Source of the DNA: Mumia quercus | GTDB taxonomy: Bacteria > Actinomycetota > Actinomycetes > Propionibacteriales > Nocardioidaceae | Reading direction: 5' to 3' | Assembly: GCF_025506335.1 (NCBI RefSeq) | Contig: NZ_JANZYO010000001.1 | Location: 528,074 to 592,073 of the forward strand | Length of the DNA: 64,000 bases | Shown here: positions 44,496-53,151 of the stretch, one piece after another | How the letters are laid out: each line of letters begins with the position of its first letter | Numbering within the stretch: position 1 is the first letter of the stretch | Position numbers and translations under genes: made by a program | Notes under the pieces: generated by a model | What the model saw: only the letters and a program-made list of their open reading frames with translations | What the model was told of the DNA's origin: nothing | Database searches by the model: none

Positions 44496-45866
44496 ATGGT
44501 GACGGCGTTGTCCCTGCTGGCGGGCGTGGTCGTGGTCCTCGCGATCACGGCGTTGACGGCGTACTTCGTGGCCCAGGAGTTCGCGTACATGTCGGTCGAC
44601 CGGTCGGCGCTGCGTGCGCAGGCGGCCGAGGGATCTCCCGCCGCCGAGCGGGCGCTGGGCGTGACCCGTCGCACCTCGTTCATGCTCTCCGGTGCCCAGC
44701 TGGGCATCACCGTCACGGGGCTGCTCGTCGGCTACGTGGCCGAGCCTCTCATCGGCGAGGCCGTCGGCGACATGCTCGGCGGCGTCGACGTGCCGCGCGG
44801 TGTCGGGATCGCCATCGGGACCGTGATCGCCCTGGTGTTCTCGACGTTCGTCCAGATGCTGTTCGGCGAGCTGTTCCCTAAGAACCTCGCGATCGCCCGT
44901 CCGCAGCCCCTGGCACTGGCGCTGGCGCGGTCGACGTCGCTCTACCTCACGGTGTTCGGCTGGCTCATCACCGTCTTCGACCACGCCTCCAACCTGCTGC
45001 TGCGCGCGCTGCGCATCGAGCCCGTGCACGACGTCGAGCACGCCGCGACGGCGCGCGACCTCGAGCACATCGTCGCCGACTCGCGCGAGTCCGGCGACCT
45101 GCCGCCCCACCTGTCGGTCCTGCTCGACCGCATCCTCGACTTCCCGAACCGTGACGTCGAGCACGCGATGATCCCGCGGGCCCGGGTGGACACCCTCGAC
45201 CCGTCGGAGCCGTTGTCGCAGGTCCGCGCCAGGATGAGCCGCGGCCACTCCCGCTACCCCGTCCTGGGCGAGCGCGACGAGGTGGTGGGTGTCGTCCACC
45301 TCCAAGACGTGCTCGAGCTCGGCCGCGCTGACGACGGTGCGACGGCCGGGTCGCTCATGCGTCCGCCGCTCGTCCTCCCCACGGCGATGCCGCTGCCGTC
45401 GGCGCTCGCCGCGATGAGCGAGGAGCGCCAGCAGCTCGCCTGCGTCCTCGACGAGTACGGAGGCTTCGTCGGCGTGCTCACGTCGGAGGACCTCGCCGAG
45501 GAGCTCGTCGGTGAGATCGACGACGAGCACGACGCCGTCGACGTGTTCGCGGAGACCGTCGAGGACGGCACGTGGGTCACGGCCGGCGGTCTGCCGATCG
45601 ACGAGCTCTCCCGACTGATCGACCACGTCGTCCCCGAGGGTGACTTCGAGACGGTCGCGGGTCTCGCGATCGCCTACCACCAGGCGTTCCCGGCGGCAGG
45701 GGACGAGATCGACGTCGAGCTGCCCCCGGATCCCGGTGAGCTCGCCCTCGACGACGACCCGCCCCGCTCCACGCTGCGCGTGACGGTGCTCGAGGTCGAG
45801 CGTCACGTCCCGTCCCGACTGCGCGTGCAGGTGCTCGCGCCCCACCAGCCGGAGGCCGACCGATGA
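44496..45866 (+). CDS. CNNM/CorC-type transporter (pair 1, first gene)
   Basis: 456 residues in the order DUF21 membrane domain (residues 1-190, four helices, with VAQEFAYMSVDRSALR and SGAQLGITVTGLLVGYVAEP), tandem CBS domains (about 215-345, HAMIPRARVDTLD and CVLDEYGGFVGVLTSEDLAEELVGEI) and a C-terminal CorC_HlyC domain (about 360-445, WVTAGGLPIDEL...DFETVAGLAI). Proteins of this family are Mg2+ (or Na+/Mg2+) exporters or regulators of the CorB/CNNM type in the cytoplasmic membrane; the older name haemolysin is misleading. ATG 44496 overlaps no upstream gene and has GAGGGG. The next gene is coupled by ATGA. Confidence 0.92.
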   Translation: MVTALSLLAGVVVVLAITALTAYFVAQEFAYMSVDRSALRAQAAEGSPAAERALGVTRRTSFMLSGAQLGITVTGLLVGYVAEPLIGEAVGDMLGGVDVPRGVGIAIGTVIALVFSTFVQMLFGELFPKNLAIARPQPLALALARSTSLYLTVFGWLITVFDHASNLLLRALRIEPVHDVEHAATARDLEHIVADSRESGDLPPHLSVLLDRILDFPNRDVEHAMIPRARVDTLDPSEPLSQVRARMSRGHSRYPVLGERDEVVGVVHLQDVLELGRADDGATAGSLMRPPLVLPTAMPLPSALAAMSEERQQLACVLDEYGGFVGVLTSEDLAEELVGEIDDEHDAVDVFAETVEDGTWVTAGGLPIDELSRLIDHVVPEGDFETVAGLAIAYHQAFPAAGDEIDVELPPDPGELALDDDPPRSTLRVTVLEVERHVPSRLRVQVLAPHQPEADR

Positions 45867-46885
45867 GCAACCCCTGGGTCGTCGTGATCGCCACCGTCGC
45901 GATCATCGCGCTGAGCGCGTTCTTCGTCGCCGTCGAGTTCGCGCTGCTCGCGGCCAAGCGGCACCGTCTCGAGGACGCGGCCGCGACCAGCCGCTCGGCA
46001 CGCGCCGCGCTGCGCAGCTCCAGCGAGCTGACGGTCGTCCTCGCAGGCTCGCAGCTCGGCATCACCGCCTGCACCCTCGCGCTCGGCGCCATCACCAAGC
46101 CCGCGGTGCACCACGCGCTCACCCCCTGGCTGGAGTCGTGGGGGATGCCGCTGTGGACCGCCGACGTCGCGTCGTTCGTGCTCGCGCTCATCGTCGTCAC
46201 GTTCCTGCACCTCGTGGTCGGCGAGATGGCCCCGAAGTCGTGGGCGATCGCGCACCCCGAGCGCTCGGCCATCGCCCTGGCGATCCCGATGCGTGCCTTC
46301 ATGACGGTCTTCCGTCCCGCCCTGCTGGGCCTCAACGCGCTGGCCAACCGGTGCGTGCGTGCGATCGGTGTCGAGCCGGTCGACGAGGCCGCCTCGGGGC
46401 AGGATCCCCGAGCGTTGCGCCAGCTCGTCGAGCACTCCGCCAACGTCGGAGCGCTCGACGCCTCGTACTCGGCTCAGTTCTCGGGTGCGCTGGATCTCGA
46501 GACGGCGACGCTGGGCGACCTGATCCGCGACGCCGCGACGCCCACCGCCGTCCGTCCGGGCTCTCGCGTCGCCGACGTCCAGGCCGCGAGCCGCCGCTCC
46601 GGCCACCTCCGCGTCCTGGTCGGCAGCGGGCGCGACCTCCACGCCGTCGTCCACGTGCGCGACACGCTCGACCTGCCGGCCGACGCGCCGATCGCGGCAG
46701 TGACGCGGCCCGCGTTCGCGCTCGGTGCGAGCACGCTCCTCTCGGAGGCGCTCGCTGTCATGCGGGAGACCCGCAACCACCTCGTCGTCGTCACCGGCGA
46801 CGACGGGCGGGTGGACGGCGTGGTCACGCTCGCCGACGTCCTGCGCACCCTCTCGCCGGCGGTCGCAGGAAGCGCCTCCGCCTAG
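45863..46885 (+). CDS. CNNM-type transporter lacking CorC domain (pair 1, second gene)
   Basis: 340 residues: DUF21 domain with [45 protein letters not shown] and [18 protein letters not shown], then a CBS pair ([24 protein letters not shown] and [51 protein letters not shown]). The CorC_HlyC C-terminal domain of its partner is absent; the protein stops after CBS2. The ATG overlaps the previous gene's stop (ATGA). It probably forms a heteromeric complex with the full-length partner, as proposed for paired actinobacterial CNNM proteins. Confidence 0.92.
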   Translation: MSNPWVVVIATVAIIALSAFFVAVEFALLAAKRHRLEDAAATSRSARAALRSSSELTVVLAGSQLGITACTLALGAITKPAVHHALTPWLESWGMPLWTADVASFVLALIVVTFLHLVVGEMAPKSWAIAHPERSAIALAIPMRAFMTVFRPALLGLNALANRCVRAIGVEPVDEAASGQDPRALRQLVEHSANVGALDASYSAQFSGALDLETATLGDLIRDAATPTAVRPGSRVADVQAASRRSGHLRVLVGSGRDLHAVVHVRDTLDLPADAPIAAVTRPAFALGASTLLSEALAVMRETRNHLVVVTGDDGRVDGVVTLADVLRTLSPAVAGSASA

Positions 46886-46904
46886 AGCGGGCGATACTTC
46901 GGCC

Positions 46905-47708
46905 ATGACCGAGAAGCTGCCCGTCGCGACGTGGCTCACCGACATGGATGGCGTCCTGGTCCACGAGGAGGACGCCATCCCGGGTGCCGCCGAGTTCCTG
47001 GCGCGCCTCACCGAGTCCGGGTGCAAGTTCCTCGTCCTCACGAACAACTCGATCTTCACTCCGCGAGACCTCCGGGCACGTCTGGCCGACTCCGGTCTCG
47101 ACGTGCCCGAGGACCGCATCTGGACGTCGGCGCTCGCGACCGCGCAGTTCCTCTCCGACCAGCGCCCGAACGGCAGTGCGTACGTCGTCGGCGAGGCGGG
47201 GATGACAACCGCGCTGCACGCCGTCGGCTACGTCCTGACCCGCTCGCGTCCGGACTACGTCGTGCTCGGCGAGACGCGCACGTACTCGTTCGAGGCGATC
47301 ACCACGGCGATCCAGCTGATCGTGAACGGGGCGCGCTTCATCGCCACCAACCCCGACCCGACGGGTCCGTCGCCCGCAGGGCCCCTCCCGGCCACCGGGT
47401 CCGTCGCCGCCCTCATCACGCGGGCGACCGGGATCGAGCCGTACTTCGTCGGCAAGCCCAACCCGCTGATGATGCGCAGCGCGCTCAACCGGATCGAGGG
47501 GCACTCCGAGACCACCGTGATGATCGGCGACCGGATGGACACCGACATCGTCTCCGGGATGGAGGCGGGTCTGCGCACCGTCCTGGTGCTGACCGGTTCG
47601 ACGCGACGCGAGGACGTGCAGCGGTTCCCGTACCGCCCCACCCGCATCGTCGACTCGATCGCCGAGCTCGTCGACGACGTCGTCGCACCGCCTCCCGGGA
47701 CGCAGTGA
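46905..47708 (+). CDS. HAD-IIA family sugar/nucleotide phosphatase (NagD-like)
   Basis: 267 residues. Motif I is [12 protein letters not shown] near residue 12, a cap with VLTNNS (motif II), then [14 protein letters not shown] with the catalytic Lys and [26 protein letters not shown] for motif IV. This is the NagD/HAD-IIA group that removes phosphate from nucleoside monophosphates or small sugars. ATG 46905 is 6 nt after GATACT (46893-46898). It is the third gene in line after the CNNM pair, with only a 20-bp gap, but has its own promoter. Confidence 0.92.
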   Translation: MTEKLPVATWLTDMDGVLVHEEDAIPGAAEFLARLTESGCKFLVLTNNSIFTPRDLRARLADSGLDVPEDRIWTSALATAQFLSDQRPNGSAYVVGEAGMTTALHAVGYVLTRSRPDYVVLGETRTYSFEAITTAIQLIVNGARFIATNPDPTGPSPAGPLPATGSVAALITRATGIEPYFVGKPNPLMMRSALNRIEGHSETTVMIGDRMDTDIVSGMEAGLRTVLVLTGSTRREDVQRFPYRPTRIVDSIAELVDDVVAPPPGTQ

Positions 47709-47722
47709 CCGATACTGGCCAG

Positions 47723-48796
47723 ATGAGCGAGCGCCGGACCATCCTCGACCCCCACGACCTCTACCGCGCGGCCGACGACCGCTACGACGGCGTCGCCGAC
47801 GGCGGACCCGCGCTGTTCCGCAGGTGCGGGCGTTCCGGCCTGCAGCTTCCGGCGATCTCGCTGGGGCTGTGGCACAACTTCGGTGACGACACGCCGCTGG
47901 CCACGCAGCGCGCCATCCTCCGCCGCGCGTTCGACCTCGGCGTGACCCACTTCGACCTCGCGAACAACTACGGGCCCCCGTACGGCGCGGCGGAGAAGAA
48001 CGCGGGGCGGATCCTCGCGGAGGACTTCGCGCCGTACCGCAACGAGCTCGTCATCTCGACGAAGGCGGGATGGGACATGTGGTCCGGCCCGTACGGGTTC
48101 CTCGGCTCGCGCAAGTACCTCCTGGCCAGCCTCGACGACTCGCTCGCGCGCACGGGCCTGGACTACGTCGACATCTTCTACAGCCACCGCTTCGACCCGC
48201 ACACGCCGCTGGAGGAGACGATGGGCGCGCTCGACGCGGCCGTGCGCTCCGGCAAGGCGCGCTACGCGGGGATCAGCTCGTACAGCCCGGAGCGCACGCG
48301 CGAGGCCGTGCAGATCCTCCGGGACCTCGGCACGCCGCTGCTGATCCACCAGCCGTCGTACTCGATGCTCAACCGCTGGGTCGAGGACGGGCTGCTCGAC
48401 GTGCTCGAGGACACCGGCGTCGGCTGCATCGCGTTCTCGCCGCTCGCGCAGGGGGTGCTGACAGACCGGTACCTGGGCGGCGTCCCCGAGGGCTCGCGGG
48501 CTGCGGCCGACAAGTCCCTCGACCCGCAGATGATCGAGGACAACCTCGCCCACGTCCGGGCGCTCGACGCGATGGCGCGCGAACGGGGACAGACCCTCGC
48601 GCAGATGGCGATCGCGTGGGTGCTGCGCGATCCGCGGGTGACCTCCGCGCTCATCGGGGCGTCGAGCGTCGCCCAGCTCGAGGACAGCCTCGGCGCCCTT
48701 CAGAACCTCGATTTCAGCGAGGACGAGCTCGCCCAGATCGACACCCACGCGGTGGACGGGAACCTCAACATCTGGGCCGGTTCGAGCGAGGCCTGA
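47723..48796 (+). CDS. Aldo/keto reductase (YghZ-like)
   Basis: 357 residues. (beta/alpha)8 AKR: GLWHNFGDDTPLATQRAILRRAFDLGVTHFDLANNYGPPYGAAEKNAGRIL, catalytic Tyr in NNYGPP-like context, active-site Lys in STKAGWDMWSGPYG, His in FYSHRFDPHTPLEETM and NADPH loop IGASSVAQLEDSLGAL. This matches the L-glyceraldehyde-3-phosphate reductase (YghZ/AKR14) group, which reduces aldehydes such as methylglyoxal. GTG 47705 overlaps the preceding gene's stop, but ATG 47723, 6 nt after GATACT (47711-47716), fits the leaderless rule better. A 105-bp gap with a separate promoter follows. Confidence 0.93.
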   Translation: MSERRTILDPHDLYRAADDRYDGVADGGPALFRRCGRSGLQLPAISLGLWHNFGDDTPLATQRAILRRAFDLGVTHFDLANNYGPPYGAAEKNAGRILAEDFAPYRNELVISTKAGWDMWSGPYGFLGSRKYLLASLDDSLARTGLDYVDIFYSHRFDPHTPLEETMGALDAAVRSGKARYAGISSYSPERTREAVQILRDLGTPLLIHQPSYSMLNRWVEDGLLDVLEDTGVGCIAFSPLAQGVLTDRYLGGVPEGSRAAADKSLDPQMIEDNLAHVRALDAMARERGQTLAQMAIAWVLRDPRVTSALIGASSVAQLEDSLGALQNLDFSEDELAQIDTHAVDGNLNIWAGSSEA

Positions 48797-48842
48797 CACG
48801 CCGGTCTGGTCCGTTCTGCGACCTGTCCGTTATCCTTTTGTG

Positions 48843-48905
48843 ATGGAGTCCCCCCGGCACAGGCGTTCTGCGCCGCACGCATCTTCTGGAGTGGCATCAC
48901 GGTGA
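48843..48905 (+). CDS. Leaderless 20-codon upstream ORF
   Basis: ATG 48843 is 6 nt after TATCCT (48831-48836). The 20-residue peptide (MESPRHRRSAPHASSGVASR) ends in TGA at 48903-48905, overlapping the GTG (48902) of the next gene (GTGA). It is Arg- and Ser-rich. It could simply feed ribosomes to the downstream gene or be a control peptide. Confidence 0.45.
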   Translation: MESPRHRRSAPHASSGVASR

Positions 48906-49816
48906 AGGTCTTCGTGACAGGCGCCACCGGTGTCATGGGGCGGTCCGTGATCCACGCGTTGCAGGGTGCGGGTCACGAGGTCCGCGCGCTCGCCCGCAGC
49001 GACGAGAGCGCCGCCACGCTGGCCGATCGCGGCGTCGCGTCGGTGCGCGCGAGCCTCTTCGACCGTGCGAGCCTCGTCAAGGCGATGGAGGGGTGCGACG
49101 CCGTCGCCAACCTCGCCACCCACATGCCGGTGGGCAGCAGCGGGTTGCGCCCTGGTGCGTGGAAGTCCAACGACCGTATCCACGTCGAGGGTTCGCGCAG
49201 CGTCTCGCAGGCCGCCGCCGAGGCTGGTGTCGGCAGGCTCGTCCAGGAGAGCGTGTCGTTCCTCTACGCCGACCACGGCGACCGTTGGATCGACGAGGAC
49301 AGTCCGATTGCGGTGTCCTGCGCTGCTGAGCCCGTCGTCCTCGCCGAGACGCACGCGGAGCACTACGCGTCTGCGCGGCGAGAAGCGGTCGTGCTCCGCT
49401 TCGGCACGATCGTCGGCGACGACGCCGTCACACGCTGGCGGCTGGCGCGGGCGCGGGCCGGCCAGGCCGTCGGGCTCGGCAAGCCCCAGTCGTGGACCCA
49501 CGTCGTGCACGCCGACGACATCGGGGGCGCGGTCCTCGCCGCGCTCACGGCTCCGGCCGGCACGTACAACGTCGGAGCCGACCCCGTACGCCGCGGCGAG
49601 CTGGTCGCGGCCTTCGCGGAGGCCGTCGGGCAGAAGGAGGCGAGCTTCTACCGCCGTCTGGCGCTGCGGCTCGGCGGTGACCGCCTCGAGTGGCTCACCC
49701 GGTCGCAGCGCGTGAGCTCCGAACGCTTCGCGAGGGCCACCGGATGGCGGGCCACGCACGCCCGGTTCGACGCCGGCTGGCTGCTCCCGATGGTCGCGGA
49801 GGCGGCCCGTGTCTGA
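48902..49816 (+). CDS. NAD(P)-dependent epimerase/dehydratase-like protein
   Basis: 304 residues of the extended SDR group. The N-terminal Rossmann glycine motif is VTGATGVMGRSV; substrate-side conserved parts include SVSFLYADHG (possible Tyr active site), VLRFGTIVGDDA and THVVHADDIGGAVLAAL. The YxxxK active-site pattern appears altered (no clear Lys four after Tyr), as in many atypical SDRs that act as NmrA-like sensors or oxidoreductases. GTG 48902 overlaps a leaderless 20-codon frame. The next small gene starts within this gene's end (8-bp overlap). Confidence 0.85.
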   Translation: MKVFVTGATGVMGRSVIHALQGAGHEVRALARSDESAATLADRGVASVRASLFDRASLVKAMEGCDAVANLATHMPVGSSGLRPGAWKSNDRIHVEGSRSVSQAAAEAGVGRLVQESVSFLYADHGDRWIDEDSPIAVSCAAEPVVLAETHAEHYASARREAVVLRFGTIVGDDAVTRWRLARARAGQAVGLGKPQSWTHVVHADDIGGAVLAALTAPAGTYNVGADPVRRGELVAAFAEAVGQKEASFYRRLALRLGGDRLEWLTRSQRVSSERFARATGWRATHARFDAGWLLPMVAEAARV

Positions 49817-50006
49817 CGACCGGCCGGCAGGCTCAGGGGCGCGCACGCCCGACGAGGAGCGCCGTCGGCGGATCCGCGCGGCGCGGCTGCTCGGAGACGT
49901 GGTGCCCGCGACCACGCGCGACGAGACGGCCGAAGGCTGGGGAGAGCGCGACGGCAGCCGTGACGCCGAGCTGCGTCGCGACGTGCCCCCTCACCACGGC
50001 GGCTGA
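49809..50006 (+). CDS. Small charged protein, 65 aa
   Basis: 65 residues starting at GTG 49809, which overlaps the upstream gene by 8 bp. The sequence is almost wholly charged and disordered-looking: RTPDEERRRRIRAARLLGDV, then ETAEGWGERDGSRDAELRRDVPPHHGG. The C-terminal D-ELR-DVPPHHG motif is widespread in short actinobacterial proteins of unknown function, which supports a real gene. It is probably translated by coupling with the epimerase-like gene. It converges with mscL at a 16-bp gap. Confidence 0.6.
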   Translation: MSDDRPAGSGARTPDEERRRRIRAARLLGDVVPATTRDETAEGWGERDGSRDAELRRDVPPHHGG

Positions 50007-50022
50007 ACGTTCGCCGCCCGGC

Positions 50023-50424
50023 TCAGGGCTCGCGGCGGGCGCGCAGCTCGTCGCGGATCTCGCGCAGCAGGGCGACGTCCTCCGGCGGAGGGGCGTCGTC
50101 GGCGGGCTTCATGTAGCGCTCGCGGAACTTGTTCATCGGCACGACGAGCAGGAAGTACAGGACCGCCGCGATGATGACGAAGTTGATCAGCGCGGAGATG
50201 ACGGCTCCGATGTTGACGAACGTCGCGGGGTTGCCGCTGACGATCGTGAAGCCGAAGCCGAGGCTGTCGCTCCCGCCGACCGCCGCCAGCAGCGGCTCGA
50301 TGACCGCGTTGGTGAACGACGTGACCAGCGCGGTGACCGCGGTGCCCATGACGACCGCGACCGCGAGGTCGATGACGTTGCCGCGCATGACGAACTCTTT
50401 GAAGCCTGCGACCATCCCAGCCAT
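50023..50424 (-). CDS. mscL: Large-conductance mechanosensitive channel
   Basis: 133 residues. N-terminal amphipathic helix and TM1 are MVAGFKEFVMRGNVIDLAVAVVMGTAVTALVTSF, with the classic pore-lining AVAVVMGTA; a periplasmic loop follows (FGFTIVSGNPATFVNIGAVISALINFVIIAAVLYFLLVVPMNKFRERY) with TM2, and the C-terminal helix is acidic (PPPEDVALLREIRDELR). It opens on membrane tension to relieve osmotic shock. Start is ambiguous: ATG 50424 (MAGMVAGF) or 50415 (MVAGF); upstream residues to 50466 are not conserved. The SAF gene lies 92 bp upstream on the same strand. Confidence 0.94.
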   Translation of the reverse strand: MAGMVAGFKEFVMRGNVIDLAVAVVMGTAVTALVTSFTNAVIEPLLAAVGGSDSLGFGFTIVSGNPATFVNIGAVISALINFVIIAAVLYFLLVVPMNKFRERYMKPADDAPPPEDVALLREIRDELRARREP

Positions 50425-50515
50425 GCCTGTGCCCCGATCGTGAGAAGGGTGGTGAACTCGTCCCACCCCACCACAGAGTGGGGCGATGTGCGAGCGCCGA
50501 CAGGCGCGAGCCTGC

Positions 50516-51139
50516 TCACAGCACGACGGTGACCGCGAGATGCCAGGCGACGCCTGCGCCGGACAGCGTTCGCGCGACGTCGGAGTCGACGGCGAGGACG
50601 AGGACAGCCCGGTCGTCGCCCTCGTCTCCCGGGAGCGCGGCCACCCGGGCGCGACGGGCGAGGACGCGAGGCGGGGCCGCCCCGCGAGGGTCGGTGCCGA
50701 CGACGTCGACCGTGTCGCCGACGCGTACAGGGTCGACGGTCGCCGCGTCGGCCACCCGGAGACTGACGAGCGCGGTGCCGCGGCCGAACCCCTCGAGCAG
50801 GCCCGGACCGACGAGCGAGAGCTCGGTCAGGACGGCCCCCTCAGGGACAGGAGCGGCGACGACGCGCCCGCGAGTGTCCTCGTGGGTGCGGAGCGCGCCT
50901 GCGGGGGCGAGGCTGTCGGGCATCGCCACGACCTCGACGTCGTCCGTGCCCACGCGCGCGCCTGAGGTGAGAGCGGTCGCCGTGACGAGGACCGGCGTGG
51001 TCGGCCCGGGGTCAGGACGCGCGGCTTGGATCGCGACGAGCACCGACGCCGCGGCGCACACCGCCGCGAGCGGACGCCGGTGCGTGCGGACGCGCCGACG
51101 CAGCGTGACCAAGGCAGGAGACGCACGCAGATCGGCCAT
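50516..51139 (-). CDS. SAF-domain membrane protein (CpaB/RcpC-like)
   Basis: 207 residues. After a basic start (LRRRVRTHRR) comes one transmembrane helix (PLAAVCAAASVLVAIQAA), then a SAF domain: TPVLVTATALTSGARVGTDDVEVVAMPDSLAPAGALRTHEDTRGRVVAAPVPEGAVLTE, and a beta-rich remainder (VGDTVDVVGTD). SAF domains occur in Flp pilus assembly protein CpaB/RcpC and in antifreeze-like enzymes. No pilus genes are nearby, so a link to Flp pili is unproven; in actinobacteria this gene commonly sits beside mscL and fmdB, as here. ATG 51139 lies 6 nt after CACATT. Confidence 0.8.
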   Translation of the reverse strand: MADLRASPALVTLRRRVRTHRRPLAAVCAAASVLVAIQAARPDPGPTTPVLVTATALTSGARVGTDDVEVVAMPDSLAPAGALRTHEDTRGRVVAAPVPEGAVLTELSLVGPGLLEGFGRGTALVSLRVADAATVDPVRVGDTVDVVGTDPRGAAPPRVLARRARVAALPGDEGDDRAVLVLAVDSDVARTLSGAGVAWHLAVTVVL

Positions 51140-51240
51140 GCCTCCAATGTGGACGCAGAGGTGGTGCCCGTCCGGCGTCCTCCACAACCGCGTACGACAC
51201 GACCCCGCGTCCACAGGGGAGGCGGGGCCGGGTCTCGATA

Positions 51241-51350
51241 CGGGCTCGTTCCTCGCCCTACTCGACCAGCTCTGGGGAGGCGGGCTCGTTCCTCGCCCTA
51301 CTCGACCAGCTCTGGGGAGGCGGGCTCGTTCCTCGCCCTACTCGACCAGC
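51241..51350. repeat. 40-bp tandem repeat, 2.75 copies
   Basis: A 40-bp unit starting CGGGCTCGTTCCTCGCCCTA is repeated at 51241-51280, 51281-51320 and partially 51321-51350, with identical sequence. Together with the preceding GGGTCTCGATA it contains the GGTCTCGATAC...CTACTCGACCA intergenic motif that recurs in Nocardioidaceae genomes. It occupies most of the 216-bp gap between the SAF and FmdB genes (51140-51355); the rest of the gap shows only the SAF promoter. Confidence 0.9.
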
Positions 51351-51355
51351 GCTGG

Positions 51356-51658
51356 TCAGCCGGCGGCGGGAGCGGGGGTGCTCGAGGACGACGAGCCGCT
51401 GTCGGAGCTCTTGGTGCTGCTCGTCTCCGAGGCGCTCGACGTCGTGGACGACGACGAGCCCGTGCTGGAGCTCGACGAGCTCGAGCGGCTGTCGTTGCGG
51501 TAGAAGCCGCTTCCCTTGAAGACGACGCCGACCGCGTTGAACACCTTGCGCAGACGTCCGTCGCACGACGGGCACACCGTGAGGGCGTCGTCGCTGAAGC
51601 TCTGCTGCACCTCGAGCGGTTGGCCGCAGTCGTTGCACTGGTACTGATAAGTGGGCAC
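51356..51658 (-). CDS. FmdB-family zinc-ribbon protein
   Basis: 100 residues. The N-terminus is the FmdB/CxxC zinc ribbon: PTYQYQCNDCGQPLEVQQSFSDDALTVCPSCDGRLRKVFNAVGVVFKGSGFYRND, with Cys8/Cys11 and Cys29/Cys32-type pairs. The C-terminal 45 residues are a Ser-rich tail, probably disordered. The family is annotated as putative regulatory protein; its function is unknown and DNA or RNA binding is only suspected. GTG 51658 follows GAGGAG by 6 nt. The stop is 6 bp from the 40-bp repeat array. Confidence 0.9.
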   Translation of the reverse strand: MPTYQYQCNDCGQPLEVQQSFSDDALTVCPSCDGRLRKVFNAVGVVFKGSGFYRNDSRSSSSSSSTGSSSSTTSSASETSSTKSSDSGSSSSSTPAPAAG

Positions 51659-51801
51659 GGTCGCTCCTCTTCGGCACTCGCACGAAACGGCCGCCCCGGG
51701 CGGCCGCACCGATCTCCAGCGCCTATTGTGCGCGGCGCTACCTAGGACAACGACGTCGGGGCAGGGGAGATTCCCGACAAGACGGGTACGATCGCCTCCT
51801 G

Positions 51802-53151
51802 ATGATCGAGTGGTTACTGCTCCTCACGTCCTTCGTCCTCATGCTCGCCTGCGGTGTCTTCGTCGCCGCCGAGTTCTCCTTCGTCACCGTCGACCGCCCG
51901 TCCGTGGAGCGCGCCGCCGCGGCCGGGGACCGGCAGGCGGGTGGCGTCCTCAAGGGTCTGCGCACGCTGTCGACCCAGCTCAGCGGCGCCCAGCTGGGCA
52001 TCACGATCACCAACCTCGCGATCGGGTTTCTCGCCGAGCCCGCGATCGGGCAGCTGCTGCGCGACCCGCTGGCGTCGCTCGGGGTGAGCGGGGCCTCGCT
52101 GTCGGCGACGTCCTACCTGGTCGCGCTCCTGCTGAGCACCTTCGTCACGATGCTCGTCGGCGAGCTGATCCCCAAGAACCTCGCCCTCGCTGTGCCGATG
52201 GCGACCGCCAGGGCCGTCCAGGGCCTCCAGCGGGGCTTCACGACAGCGATGGGCTGGCCGATCAGAGGGCTCAACGGCTCCGCCAACTCCCTGCTCCGTG
52301 CTCTCGGCATCGAGCCGCAGGAGGAGCTGCGGTCGGCACGCTCCCCGTACGAGCTGAGCTCGCTCGTGCAGCGCTCGGCTCAGGAGGGAGCCCTGGGCCG
52401 GCCCACCGCGGACCTCGTCGCGCGCTCGATCGCGTTCGGGGACCGGACGGCGGCCGACGTCCGTACGCCGCGGGTGCGCGTCCACTTCCTCGACCGGCGC
52501 GACACCGCACAGGACCTCCTGGACACCGTGCGCGCGACCGGGCACTCGCGGTTCCCGGTGATCGGTAACGACCTCGACGACCTCGTGGGGGTCGTCCACG
52601 TGAAGGACGCCGTGGCCCTCCCTCCGGACCGGCGTCGTACGGTGCGCCTCTCCGAGCTCGCGTCGCCGGCGCTGACCGTCCCTGACTCGATCGAGCTCGA
52701 CCCGCTGCTGGTCCTCCTGCGCGAGCAGCAGCTCCAGATGGCCGTCGTGCTGGACGAGTACGGCGGCACGGACGGCGTCGTGACTCTCGAGGACCTCGTC
52801 GAGGAGATCGTCGGTGACATCGCCGACGAGCACGACCGGTCCGCTTCCCAGCTCCGGTCGCGGCCCGACGGCACGTGGGTGCTCTCGGGGATGCTGCGGC
52901 CCGACGAGGTGCGCAGCCAGACCGGCGTCCCGCTGCCCGAGGGCGACGACTACGAGACCGTCGCCGGGCTGGTGACCCAGCGCCTGGGCCGCCTCGCCGA
53001 GGTGGGGGACGAGGTCGCGCTGGTCGTACCGGTCGTCGCCGGCGACCAGGTGAGCACCATCGGGGTACGCCTGCGCGTCGACCGGATGGACGGGCGGCGC
53101 ATCGACCGCGTCATCCTCGACGTCGACCTCGACACGGAGGAGCAGCGATGA
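51802..53151 (+). CDS. CNNM/CorC-type transporter (pair 2, first gene)
   Basis: 449 residues with the same layout as the gene at 44496: DUF21 domain (FVAAEFSFVTVDRPSVERA, SGAQLGITITNLAIGFLAEPAIG, VGELIPKNLALAVP), two CBS domains (VRVHFLDRRDTAQDLLDTVRATGHSRFPVIG and VVLDEYGGTDGVVTLEDLVEEIVGDI) and CorC_HlyC (TWVLSGMLRPDEVRSQTGVPLPEGDDYETVAGLV). It is probably a Mg2+ or other divalent-cation transporter. TACGAT (51787-51792) lies 9 nt before the ATG, slightly longer than the typical leaderless gap. It is followed by its partner with an ATGA overlap. Confidence 0.92.
   Translation: MIEWLLLLTSFVLMLACGVFVAAEFSFVTVDRPSVERAAAAGDRQAGGVLKGLRTLSTQLSGAQLGITITNLAIGFLAEPAIGQLLRDPLASLGVSGASLSATSYLVALLLSTFVTMLVGELIPKNLALAVPMATARAVQGLQRGFTTAMGWPIRGLNGSANSLLRALGIEPQEELRSARSPYELSSLVQRSAQEGALGRPTADLVARSIAFGDRTAADVRTPRVRVHFLDRRDTAQDLLDTVRATGHSRFPVIGNDLDDLVGVVHVKDAVALPPDRRRTVRLSELASPALTVPDSIELDPLLVLLREQQLQMAVVLDEYGGTDGVVTLEDLVEEIVGDIADEHDRSASQLRSRPDGTWVLSGMLRPDEVRSQTGVPLPEGDDYETVAGLVTQRLGRLAEVGDEVALVVPVVAGDQVSTIGVRLRVDRMDGRRIDRVILDVDLDTEEQR

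Noticed and set aside
51241-51350. Possible CRISPR array (40-bp repeats)
   Set aside because: The units are directly adjacent without unique spacers and there is no cas gene; this is a simple tandem repeat.
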